Positions 46,210-56,843 of a stretch of DNA of 64,000 nt are shown piece after piece (the first letter of the stretch is position 1; every line of letters begins with the position of its first letter). Origin of the DNA: Pseudomonadales bacterium (GTDB taxonomy: Bacteria; Pseudomonadota; Gammaproteobacteria; Pseudomonadales; Pseudohongiellaceae); the NCBI GenBank assembly GCA_023257655.1, contig JALRBQ010000027.1:1-64000 (forward strand). The letters are read 5' to 3'. Under the pieces are notes generated by a model that ran no database searches, had not been told where the DNA came from, and saw only the letters and a program-made list of their open reading frames with translations. A program made the position numbers and the translations under genes.

Positions 46210-47253
46210 CTATGGAGTCGTCACCACTCCCAGATCCAGCAGGCTCTCTGCCGTGGCGACCACGGCATCCTGCCAGGTGCGTGGCTGCCAACCGAGCACT
46301 CGTTGAGCCTTCGCACTGGACGCATTACGCACCTTGCCAAGTAGCGGTACGAGATCGCGCATTTCGATATTGAAGAGAGCGACTACACGGATAATGAGAT
46401 TGGGGAGTCGACGTACTGGGACCGCGTGTGCCCGGTCTCTCAGGCGCTCCCGCAAGACAGCGGCAATGGCAAGCATCGAAACAGCACTGCCCTGAGTTGC
46501 AATGAAGCGTTCGTTGGCGGCTTCCGGGGCGGTCATCGCCCGCAGGTGCAAGTCAGCCACATCACGGACATCGACAACTCCGAACCACAGATCGGGACAC
46601 GCGGGCATACTGCCATTCATAAGTCGCTTGATCAGTTCCAGCGAGGACGAAAAATCCGGACTCAGCGCTGGCCCAAAGATTCCGGAAGGATTGATCACGG
46701 CAAGTTCGAGTGCGCCACCCTCGCGCGCCATGAAATCCCACGCCGCCCGTTCGGCCAGCGTCTTCGATTTTACGTACGCACTCATATCGCCACCGGCGAC
46801 ATCGGTCCAATCGGTCTCGTCAAAGGCTTCCGCACGCAGCGGATGACCGTAGTAGATGGCGCCGCAGGTCGACGTGAAGACAACGCGGCGAACGCCGTTA
46901 TCCCTCGCCGCACGGAGTACACGCAATACACCGTCGACTGCGGGCCGAATGACTTCTTCCTCGTTTTTTGTCGCCGTCAACGGAGAGGCAACATGCATGA
47001 CATAGCTGCAGTCGGCGCAGGCTTGATCCCAGCCAGAGTCACTCAGCAAATCGGCAACACAGAATTCGAGCTCGGATGTGTGAGGGATTCCGGCCCTTTG
47101 CAGAGCCTCCCGCACGATGCCCTGCTTGTCGAGCGAACGCACGCTGGTGCGCACGCGATAACCAGATTGCAATAGCTGCAGGATGACGTGACTGCCGACA
47201 AAACCCGAACCACCGGTAACAAGGACGCGTTCGCGCATTTTAACCACTTCCAT
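46210..47253 (-). CDS. NAD(P)-dependent epimerase/dihydroflavonol-reductase-like oxidoreductase
   Basis: Extended short-chain dehydrogenase of about 347 residues. The start at ATG 47253 follows AAAGAG; 47238 and 47277 are alternatives. The cofactor motif is LVTGGSGFVGSH, an Arg-rich RTSVRS after beta2 suggests NADPH, and the catalytic set is the Ser/Thr of VVFTSTCGAI plus YVKSK (Tyr-x3-Lys). The pattern HVASPLT...EEEVIRPAVDGVLRVLRAA and VINPSGIFGP is that of dihydroflavonol-4-reductase/cinnamoyl-CoA-reductase-like enzymes. In bacteria these reduce various aldehydes and ketones, so the substrate stays open. It is convergent with epmA and co-oriented with the downstream part of the FMN reductase cluster. 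Confidence 0.82.
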   Translation of the reverse strand: MEVVKMRERVLVTGGSGFVGSHVILQLLQSGYRVRTSVRSLDKQGIVREALQRAGIPHTSELEFCVADLLSDSGWDQACADCSYVMHVASPLTATKNEEEVIRPAVDGVLRVLRAARDNGVRRVVFTSTCGAIYYGHPLRAEAFDETDWTDVAGGDMSAYVKSKTLAERAAWDFMAREGGALELAVINPSGIFGPALSPDFSSSLELIKRLMNGSMPACPDLWFGVVDVRDVADLHLRAMTAPEAANERFIATQGSAVSMLAIAAVLRERLRDRAHAVPVRRLPNLIIRVVALFNIEMRDLVPLLGKVRNASSAKAQRVLGWQPRTWQDAVVATAESLLDLGVVTTP

Positions 47254-47310
47254 ATCAAGCTCTTTAAGATTAACCAATTTCGCAAATCATGCTCCGACAA
47301 ACTCGCCGCG

Positions 47311-47838
47311 CTACACCAGAAACGCCGACACTGCGTCCAGCAGTTTTGCCGCGAGCTCAGGGTTCTTTAGCCGGCCAGATTCAAGATCGAAATTATCATT
47401 AAAATTGGGAATGGAAAGACTGGCTTTGACAACTCCGCCAAAGAATGGCGCCGACGTGAGTGCCGCAGCAAGCACGCTGGCACCGCCGCGCCCGCCCGGC
47501 GACGTGGAGAGCAGCACCATAGGTTTGCTCTGGAATACTTTCGGGTTGACTCTTGAGCACCAATCAAACAGGTTCTTGTAAGCCGCTGAGTAAGACCCAT
47601 TGTGCTCCGCAAATGAAATCATCAGCGCATCTGCGCTGGCGATCTTGTCGAGAAATTTCCTGGCAAGCTCGGGATGCCCTAACTCACGTTCTCTGTCGAC
47701 ACTGAAGAGTGGCATCTCAAAGTCATTCAGATCCAGGATCTCGGTCTCAGTGGTTGCCAGCAAGCTGGCAGCGTGACTGACCAACGCCTTGTTAATGGAG
47801 TTGCGACTGCTGCTGGCCGCGAATGCGAGCAATTTCAT
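47311..47838 (-). CDS. NAD(P)H-dependent FMN reductase
   Basis: Flavodoxin-fold reductase of 175 residues. The phosphate-binding loop FAASSSRNSINKAL lies near the N-terminus, followed by DLNDFEMPLFSVD, the SFAEHNGSYSAAYKNLFDWCSR stretch, where family members have PEYNxSxPxxLKNxxDWxSR, and LLSTSPGGRGGASVL. The Glu-His-Asn for the usual Pro-Glu-Tyr-Asn is a small deviation at the flavin contact. It probably supplies reduced FMN or acts as a quinone reductase. Last-but-one gene of a minus-strand run with the aminotransferase upstream (79-base gap). Confidence 0.85.
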   Translation of the reverse strand: MKLLAFAASSSRNSINKALVSHAASLLATTETEILDLNDFEMPLFSVDRERELGHPELARKFLDKIASADALMISFAEHNGSYSAAYKNLFDWCSRVNPKVFQSKPMVLLSTSPGGRGGASVLAAALTSAPFFGGVVKASLSIPNFNDNFDLESGRLKNPELAAKLLDAVSAFLV

Positions 47839-47917
47839 AGGGCCTCTTCGATTCTGATCAGGCTTCTGGAAGGGTCAGGTACTTTGGGAGTGAGAAGCAT
47901 GCTGCTGGGGCCGAATT

Positions 47918-48778
47918 TCAGCCAGACACGCCCGCCTCCTGTAATAGCCGGGCCTTATAAAGTTCGCGGAGGCGCATCGTGATCGGACCAGGCGTGCCCG
48001 TACCGATCTGCTGGCCGTCGATGCTGACCACTGGCATGACGATCGTGGTGGCGCTGCTGATGAAAGCCTCGTCTGCGGCAAGGGCCTCGGCAACGGTGAA
48101 CGGGCGTTCTTCTACTTCCAGGTTCGCCTTGGCGGCTATTTCCAGCAGAGTGCGGCGTCGTATTCCCGGCAAAATCCAGTTGGATAGTGGGCGCGTAATA
48201 ACCTTGCCTCCACTGACGATATAGGCAGAAGAAGAGACGCCTTCGGTAACGTAGCCGTCTTCGACCATCCAGCCTTCCACCGCGCCCTGACTGACTGCAT
48301 CCTGCTTGGCCAGGCATTGGGCCAGCAGATTGATGGATTTGATGTCGCGTCGTTTCCAGCGCAGGTCAGCGGTGATGGCAAGCGCAATCCCGGAGGCAAC
48401 CTGCGGATTGTCCAGCAATTGTAATTCCGAGGTAAACGCCACAAGTGTCGTCGGAGTCGCTTCCGGGAAAGAAAAATTGCGTTCGGCAACGCCGCGCGTC
48501 ACCTGGGAATAGACCATGCCTTCGACGAGCTGGTTGCGTGCGATCAGAGCTTCCATCACAGCAATGTAGTCCTCTTTGGAACAGGGCCAGGCTATCTTGA
48601 GTTCGCCCAGACTGCGTTGCAGGCGTTCCAGGAAATACTGTTTGTCGACGAGTTGGCCATTGAGTACCGGCACTACTTCATAGACACCGTCGCCGAAAAT
48701 GAAGCCGCGGTCGAAGATAGAGACCTTGGCCTCTTCGGGTGCGACGTAGTCGCCGTTCACATAGACGATCCTGCTCAC
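47918..48778 (-). CDS. dat: D-amino-acid transaminase (fold type IV PLP enzyme)
   Basis: Interconverts D-alanine and 2-oxo acids with D-glutamate and similar partners. The 286 residues include Lys147 (RRDIKSINLL), the PLP lysine, Glu179 (TEGVSSSAYIV), and the D-enzyme signature SQVTRGVAERNFSFP around 91-105. FDRGFIFGDGVYEV at the N-terminus is common to fold type IV. The signature favours D-alanine transaminase over branched-chain transaminase or aminodeoxychorismate lyase, though substrate breadth is unknown. Likely feeds peptidoglycan D-amino acid supply or D-amino acid use. Confidence 0.87.
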   Translation of the reverse strand: MSRIVYVNGDYVAPEEAKVSIFDRGFIFGDGVYEVVPVLNGQLVDKQYFLERLQRSLGELKIAWPCSKEDYIAVMEALIARNQLVEGMVYSQVTRGVAERNFSFPEATPTTLVAFTSELQLLDNPQVASGIALAITADLRWKRRDIKSINLLAQCLAKQDAVSQGAVEGWMVEDGYVTEGVSSSAYIVSGGKVITRPLSNWILPGIRRRTLLEIAAKANLEVEERPFTVAEALAADEAFISSATTIVMPVVSIDGQQIGTGTPGPITMRLRELYKARLLQEAGVSG

Positions 48779-48810
48779 TGTATCAATCTCCCTTTCTCCA
48801 TGGCCTGAGT

Positions 48811-51713
<2,903 letters not shown>

Positions 51714-51767
51714 TTCATCTAGTTCAGCCTGGTGCATCGCGGCGCCGAGTCCCGCTTTTTCCAGACC

Positions 51768-51799
51768 AAAAAAAAGCCCACCATGCGGTGGGCTTTTTT
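51768..51799. terminator. Bidirectional intrinsic terminator between icd and the NHL gene
   Basis: GCCCACC (51776-51782) pairs with GGTGGGC (51787-51793) around a four-base loop, with eight A before and six T after. It works on both strands, for icd (+) and the convergent minus-strand gene, whose stop is 15 bases away. Confidence 0.9.
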
Positions 51800-51814
51800 A
51801 TTTGTAAGGTCGTG

Positions 51815-52867
51815 TTAGTTTGCAGGTCGGACGTAGCGTTTGATGCCGCCAACCGGGCCGACTTCAGCGCCATAGACCACGCCATGCTTGTCAACGACAA
51901 CGCCTTCAGCGGTGCAAGTACCTGAGCAATCCGGATCCGGATCAGGGATCAGATATTCAACTTCGCCAGTGATCGCGCTGCCGATGCGGATGCCACGGAA
52001 CCAGTCGCCGTGCTCGGGATTGACCGAACCGGATTCGGAATCGGCGCCGTACAGCACATCGTTGTCATCGATGAAGATGCCGCTCAGACGGCTAAACTGC
52101 GGCCAGACTTCCAGCAGTTTGCCGGACTGGTCGAAAATCTGGATGCGGTTGTTGCCGCGGTCAGCGACGAACAGACGGCCTTTGGAATCCATCGCCAGAC
52201 TGTGTGGCTGACGGAATTGTCCGGGACCTTCACCCCATTCACCGAATGAGAAGAGGTGATTGCCGTCGGCATCGAATTTGTGAACGCGGTTCACTGAGCC
52301 TTCCGCGCTGGTATGACCCTCACCAACAAAGATTGAGCCATCGGGAGCGACGAGGACGTCATTTGGGGTATAGAAGAATTCGTCCCCATTGCCGCCGCCT
52401 TTCTTGCCCAGAGTCATCAGATGGATACCGGTGGGGCTGAATTTGTGAACCTGGTGACCATAGGCCGGGCCGTTATTGGAGCCGTTATCGCGGCCATCGG
52501 CGATCCACACATTGCCGTCAGCGTCGACGTCAATGCCATGAGGCCAGGTGATATAGCCCGCGCCGAAGCTGCGCACCATGTTGCCGTCCTTGTCGAACAG
52601 CATCACCATATTCACGTCCGGATTCTGCACACAGGCGTTGATATTGCCGCCACAGCGCTCGGCTACCCAGACGCTCTCACCATCGGGAGCGATATCGACG
52701 GCGCTGGAAGAGCCCCAGGCGCGGCCCGCCGGCATTTTCAAATAACCGGATTGGGTCATATAGGGGTTGGGCAAATCGTTTGTAGGCGCGTCAGACTGGG
52801 CGATGCCGAGTGCTGGTGCCAGTAACAGGGCGATGAAAACCGCGTTTTTGCTGTTCTTTTTAATCAT
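51815..52867 (-). CDS. Exported NHL-repeat beta-propeller protein (PAL-like)
   Basis: Secreted or periplasmic protein of 350 residues from ATG 52867; GTG 52882 is an alternative. It has an N-terminal signal peptide (MIKKNSKNAVFIALLLAPALGIAQ). At least four NHL blades are visible, each with the pattern PHGIDVDADGNVWIAD...NRVHKFDADGNHLFSFG, including GQFRQPHSLAMDSKGRLFVADRGNNRIQIFD. The arrangement resembles the peptidylglycine alpha-amidating lyase (PAL) propeller, but the bacterial function is unknown; ligand binding or a lyase activity are possible. Convergent with icd. Confidence 0.82.
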   Translation of the reverse strand: MIKKNSKNAVFIALLLAPALGIAQSDAPTNDLPNPYMTQSGYLKMPAGRAWGSSSAVDIAPDGESVWVAERCGGNINACVQNPDVNMVMLFDKDGNMVRSFGAGYITWPHGIDVDADGNVWIADGRDNGSNNGPAYGHQVHKFSPTGIHLMTLGKKGGGNGDEFFYTPNDVLVAPDGSIFVGEGHTSAEGSVNRVHKFDADGNHLFSFGEWGEGPGQFRQPHSLAMDSKGRLFVADRGNNRIQIFDQSGKLLEVWPQFSRLSGIFIDDNDVLYGADSESGSVNPEHGDWFRGIRIGSAITGEVEYLIPDPDPDCSGTCTAEGVVVDKHGVVYGAEVGPVGGIKRYVRPAN

Positions 52868-53038
52868 CAGTTCAACTCTCACTGCATAAAAATGGGGGCA
52901 TCAAGAATAAACCACGGATATTGGCAATTCAATGAGATTCCGGGCGATGCCGTGCTCACAGGTCGCATGTGTGGCTGCAGTTGCACGGACTCGCCGGCCT
53001 GCGCAACATTCCTGTTCGCGGCATTGAGCCAATGGAGA

Positions 53039-53656
53039 TCAAGTGCGGTTTGTGGCAGCAAGAAAAGCACTGGCGGCAATGTACAAAGCGCCACTTAACC
53101 CATTTTGAATCCGGTTCGCTCGTTGTGCGCGTTGGGACAGATAGTGACTGGCGCGCGAGGCCAGAAAGGCGTAGGTGCTGTCGATTACACAGGCGAGTAG
53201 CAGAAAGCACACAGCCAACACCGCATATTGCGACAGGTACCTGTCCGGCGTGCTAATAAACTGCGGCAGGAAAGCACTGAAGAACAGAATCGTCTTCGGG
53301 TTTGTGAACGACGTGAGAAAGCCGCGCTGAAACGATCCACTGGCCGTGGCCACAACCGGTGGCGTGTGTTTCCAGAAATGAAACAGGGCCCGCAAACCCA
53401 GGAACATGAGATAACTCACACCCAGCCACTTGAGCCAGCGCAAACCCTCATTGAGGACTACTAGGAGCGACGTGGTGGCGATCGCCGCAATCACTAACTG
53501 AATCATCATCGCACTCGCCGTGCCAGCAACCGTCTGCAGGCCACGAGTCCGGCCGGACATCAGACTGGTGGAAACGATGACAAGAATATTCGGTCCGGGA
53601 ATGGCAATGAAGATTGCCGAGATGATCAGGAAACCAACAAGTTGTTCAGGAACCAT
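53039..53656 (-). CDS. LysE/RhtB-family amino acid exporter
   Basis: Inner-membrane exporter of 205 residues with about six transmembrane helices. It starts LVGFLIISAIFIAIPGPNILVIVSTSLMSGRTRGL, the typical PGPN turn between helices 1 and 2, followed by TVAGTASAMMIQL, FLGLRALFHFW and SFQRGFLTSFTNPKTILFFSAFLPQF, the second family signature. The substrate (lysine, homoserine/threonine, leucine or others) cannot be decided. It lies 14 bases downstream of the small exported protein gene on the same strand, so both may be co-transcribed. Confidence 0.9.
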   Translation of the reverse strand: MVPEQLVGFLIISAIFIAIPGPNILVIVSTSLMSGRTRGLQTVAGTASAMMIQLVIAAIATTSLLVVLNEGLRWLKWLGVSYLMFLGLRALFHFWKHTPPVVATASGSFQRGFLTSFTNPKTILFFSAFLPQFISTPDRYLSQYAVLAVCFLLLACVIDSTYAFLASRASHYLSQRAQRANRIQNGLSGALYIAASAFLAATNRT

Positions 53657-53670
53657 GAGGCGGTCTCGGT

Positions 53671-54114
53671 TTAATGGGTGGGATCGCTGACCCGGATACC
53701 GAATTGATCAATTTCAATCAGGGCACCAGAGTAATCGGTGATGTCAAAGGCAGGAGTCTCAGAGTCATCGTGTCGCGCGAAGACGAGTATCCGTTTCGCT
53801 TGCTTCAGTCTCTCCGGCAATGGCGGGTCGACAGTGTCGAAACCCTGGGGCACAAAGGTATTGACGATATCCAGTTTGTCGCCGGCATTGCGTGTGAGCA
53901 TGAATTTGGCCGAATACCAGTCCTTCTTGGTGGCTGGAAAGCCGGCCGCTAACTCGGCGTCATAGATGCAGACGATGTCAACTTCAGTAATGATAATGGC
54001 ATTCGGATCCAGTCTGGAGACGATGTGTATCGTGTCCGGGACAGCAGCAACCGGGCCTGCGCACAGCGCAGTGATCAGCAATCCGATCAGCGTGGAAATT
54101 TGGGTGCGAGTCAT
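53671..54114 (-). CDS. Exported protein of unknown function
   Basis: 147 residues with a clear signal peptide (MTRTQISTLIGLLITALCAGPVAA, cleavage near 24). I do not recognise the family. The mature part reads like a small beta-rich domain, with IITEVDIVCIYDAELAAGFPATKKDWYSAKF, a single Cys near 50, and an acidic RHDDSETPAFDITDYSG segment near the end. It sits directly upstream of a LysE exporter with a 14-base gap. Coding is supported by the frame, the signal peptide and the tight neighbour spacing rather than by homology. Confidence 0.65.
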   Translation of the reverse strand: MTRTQISTLIGLLITALCAGPVAAVPDTIHIVSRLDPNAIIITEVDIVCIYDAELAAGFPATKKDWYSAKFMLTRNAGDKLDIVNTFVPQGFDTVDPPLPERLKQAKRILVFARHDDSETPAFDITDYSGALIEIDQFGIRVSDPTH

Positions 54115-54193
54115 GAATCTGTATTGCCTGTCAGTGAATGATCTGACCGCTGCGTGCTTGCCTCAGTACCGCACGGAGTATGCCACGGTGTTG

Positions 54194-54218
54194 CAAAAAA
54201 ATGGGCCTTGCGGCCCAT
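54194..54218 (-). terminator. Intrinsic terminator of the CHEGNHG paralog pair
   Basis: ATGGGCC (54201-54207) pairs with GGCCCAT (54212-54218) around TTGC. On the minus strand a run of T follows (complement of the A-run 54195-54201). It lies 27 bases past the stop at 54245. Confidence 0.85.
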
Positions 54219-54244
54219 TTCTCTGGAGTGGTCTCGCGACCGGT

Positions 54245-55270
54245 TTATTTTTCTTCGATGGCGTCCCGCGAGAAGTCCAGTTCGCCATCCTTCGGTGTGC
54301 CATCGCCCCACATGCCCATGGATTCATAGCGGCGCCAGCCTGCCATGACACCAGCGAGGCCGTGATTTCCTTCGTGACAGGCATATTCGTAGACCGGATC
54401 CGGTGAACGACTGAGCGGCATACGCGCCGACCAGGGCTGGGACCAGGTGTGGGGATCCTCAATTGTAAAATCGTAATCCAGCGTGTTCTCATCGACCCAA
54501 CTGATACGCTCGACGAGCTTCATATCGGCCGTGGCTCCGCCGTAATTCGCGTAGTAATAGAAATTGCGGGTCTCGATCACGAGCGTGTCGCCATCCCAAT
54601 GCGCGATGGAATCACCTTCCCACTTCGCCTGACCGGAAAATTCCTCGGCGAATGGAATGATCCGCGCCAGATGAATCATCTCGTTCAGAATCATGATGTG
54701 ATCCTTGGTCTGAACGATTTGCAGATTATTGTTATAGGATTTCGGCACCATGGGCACGGTACCACCGAAACTCATCAGGCAGCGCTCTGCCAGCGGACGC
54801 GCTTCGACGCCGATGCTGAGCTTGCGCATCATCGCCTCGTCCTTGCCGCGCGCAATGCCCTCCGCAGTAAGCGGTGGCATGCGGCCATTGGGTGGATCAT
54901 AGATGAGCGAGGTGCGACGACTCTCGATGGTCTCATTGCCACGTTCATACCAGAATTCATTGTACGAGATAACCCCGGGCGGATAGCCGGCACCACCGAC
55001 GCTGTCCACAATCAGATCGCGGTTCTGGCGCTGATTCTCATACGCTTCCCACTCCGCCGCTTCTGCTGGGGTCAGAGTCGCCTTGTCAGCCAGTTCGGTC
55101 GGGCGCTGCAGAGGCGTAATGGTGCGATAGGTAAAGAATCCCTGTAAGTCGGGGTAGCCATACTCTGTGCGCTTGATCGTGTCTTCCTGGGCCGCAACCG
55201 GCGCCGCCAGCAGCAAGCCGGCGGTGAGCAGGGAAAGCAGCTGGGCGCTGCGTGGCAGTGTTCCGGTCAT
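54245..55270 (-). CDS. Exported protein of an uncharacterised family with CHEGNHG motif (paralog 2)
   Basis: 341 residues with a signal peptide (MTGTLPRSAQLLSLLTAGLLLAAPVAAQ, cut near 28). It is very similar over its whole length to the gene directly upstream, so the pair is a tandem duplication. Shared segments include TSLIYDPPNGRMPPLT, NNNLQIVQTKDHIMILNEMIH, the AHWDGDTLVIETRNF stretch, ERISWVDENTLDYDFTIEDPHTW and YEYACHEGNHGLAG. Similar proteins occur as large paralog sets in Acidobacteria and marine Gammaproteobacteria, without known function as far as I know. His, Glu and Asp in the conserved motifs could bind metal. Starts two bases after the upstream stop. Confidence 0.8.
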   Translation of the reverse strand: MTGTLPRSAQLLSLLTAGLLLAAPVAAQEDTIKRTEYGYPDLQGFFTYRTITPLQRPTELADKATLTPAEAAEWEAYENQRQNRDLIVDSVGGAGYPPGVISYNEFWYERGNETIESRRTSLIYDPPNGRMPPLTAEGIARGKDEAMMRKLSIGVEARPLAERCLMSFGGTVPMVPKSYNNNLQIVQTKDHIMILNEMIHLARIIPFAEEFSGQAKWEGDSIAHWDGDTLVIETRNFYYYANYGGATADMKLVERISWVDENTLDYDFTIEDPHTWSQPWSARMPLSRSPDPVYEYACHEGNHGLAGVMAGWRRYESMGMWGDGTPKDGELDFSRDAIEEK

Positions 55271-55272
55271 GA

Positions 55273-56310
55273 TCAGATCTCGCTGTCGGGGCCCCGGCGA
55301 TTGGGGTCTTTGGATGTATCTTTGGGTGTACCATCACCGTTCATGCCCATGGACTCATAGCGTCTCCAGCCCGCCAGGATACCGGCCAGACCATGGTTAC
55401 CCTCATGACAGGCGTATTCATACACCGGGTCAGGTGAGCGTTGCAGAGGCAGACTCGCAGACCAGGATTGATCCCAGGTCAGGGGGTCCTCGACGGTAAA
55501 GTCATAGTTCAGTGTATTGGCATCAATCCAGCTGATGCGTTCCTCGATCACCGCCTGGTCAGACATGCCGCGCAGATTGTAATCGTAATAGAAATGGCGG
55601 GTGTTGATGACCAGGGTGTCGCCATCCCAATGGGCCACCGAATCGCCTTCCCACTTCAATTGCTTGGTGTTGTGCTCATCATTGAGGCGAATGATGCGGG
55701 CGGAGTGCACCATCTCATTGAGAATCATAATCTGGTCTTTGGTCTGCACAATCTGCATGTTGTTGTTGTACGAACCCGGAATCATGGGCGGGCCACCAAC
55801 GAACCCGGTCAGGCAGCGATCCACTGTGGTTCGTGCTTCCGGACCAGCGCTCTCGTTCAATCGTTCACCGTAGGCGGCATTGCGCTCACGACCGATCGCG
55901 TTCAAGGGAGGCACCCGACCATTGGGTGGATCGTAGACCAGAGAAGTGCGACGGCTCTCGATGGTCTCGTTGCCGCGTTCATACCAGAATTCATTGTACG
56001 AGATCACGCCCGGGGGATAACCGGCGCCACCCACGCTGTCGATAATCAGGTCGCGGTTCTGGCGCTCGTTCTCGTAAGCCTCCCATTCTGCCGCCTCTTC
56101 GGGAGTCAAGGTCGCCTTGTCGGCCAATTCGGCGGGACGATTCAGCGGGGTAATGGTGCGGAAGGTGTAAGTTCCCTGAAAATTGGGCTGCCCGTATTCG
56201 GTACGGGGCATGTCACTGGATTGCGGCGCAACGGACTGCGCAGACAGGTAGGGAGCCATAAACAGGGTCGCGAGCGTAGCGGCCTTTCTAATTATCATTT
56301 TGCTGCTCAT
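55273..56310 (-). CDS. Exported protein of an uncharacterised family with CHEGNHG motif (paralog 1)
   Basis: 345 residues, the first gene of the tandem pair. The start ATG 56310 follows GGAGAAG at a good distance. The signal peptide ends near residue 24 (FMAPYLSAQ). The mature protein starts TEYGQPNFQGTYTFRTITPLNRPAELADKATLT and shares all the conserved blocks with its neighbour, but the middle (about 125-170, RNAAYGERLNESAGPE) differs most, which may be where substrate choice diverged. Length and motifs mark a periplasmic enzyme or binding protein of unknown role. The pair ends at a strong terminator, so it forms a two-gene operon. Confidence 0.8.
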   Translation of the reverse strand: MSSKMIIRKAATLATLFMAPYLSAQSVAPQSSDMPRTEYGQPNFQGTYTFRTITPLNRPAELADKATLTPEEAAEWEAYENERQNRDLIIDSVGGAGYPPGVISYNEFWYERGNETIESRRTSLVYDPPNGRVPPLNAIGRERNAAYGERLNESAGPEARTTVDRCLTGFVGGPPMIPGSYNNNMQIVQTKDQIMILNEMVHSARIIRLNDEHNTKQLKWEGDSVAHWDGDTLVINTRHFYYDYNLRGMSDQAVIEERISWIDANTLNYDFTVEDPLTWDQSWSASLPLQRSPDPVYEYACHEGNHGLAGILAGWRRYESMGMNGDGTPKDTSKDPNRRGPDSEI

Positions 56311-56843
56311 TTGCTTCTCCGAAAAGATGACAAGGATTGTCGATTTAGCCCACTGAAACTACGCCTGTTGCAACGATTTTTCAAGGGGAAATTGGCAGAG
56401 TCAGAGTGCCGAGACTTCGTCAAAGCCGCGAAATACGGGCCTTTCCGCTGGGTGCACTGTTCCCTTGCCCCGGTGGGTGACAACCCGCGCAGCCGGACCC
56501 GAACGCGCCCCGGTTGGCTCCGCTCTGGTTAACCCCTTTCTGGTTCACCCCGCATTAGTTCACCCCGTATTAGTTCACCGCCTTCGGGCGCACAGGATGT
56601 TCCGAATATCCAGGCGGCAACACGCCTTCATCCCGCCAGCGCGCTGGAGGTGATTCAACGTAACAGGTGTAATGGGATTTCGCGTGACCGGAGCCTTCCG
56701 GTTCGGAGCGGGATCGGCCCCACGGGGGCGATGCCAGGGCGCGGTAAATTGAATTGCTAGGGGAGGTGGTTTATTCTTGCGCACTGCTGGATTCGGGCAG
56801 AGTTCCGCAGCAAATCTTCCGCTTCCTCAAGGACATACATCAA
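56311..56843. other. Intergenic region before the UnbU-like gene
   Basis: 533 bases without a supportable gene. The left third is the promoter side of the paralog operon. The middle holds the 15-bp tandem array (56526-56585). The right part contains GC-rich inverted repeats (for example ccgga/tccgg around 56689-56702) and a GGGAGGTGG stretch at 56760-56768 that could serve an upstream start. Confidence 0.45.
56526..56585. repeat. 15-bp tandem repeat, four units
   Basis: Units begin at 56526, 56541, 56556 and 56571 with consensus T(G/A)GTTCACCCCGTAT. Units two and three differ at two of 15 bases. A weaker fifth unit may precede them (56511-56525). The array lies 260 bases upstream of the UnbU-like gene and about 215 bases upstream of paralog 1. 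Confidence 0.85.

Noticed and set aside
55441-56532. 363-codon plus-strand frame opposite paralog 1
   Set aside because: Long only because of codon bias on the opposite strand. A similar open frame exists opposite paralog 2, as expected for duplicated genes.
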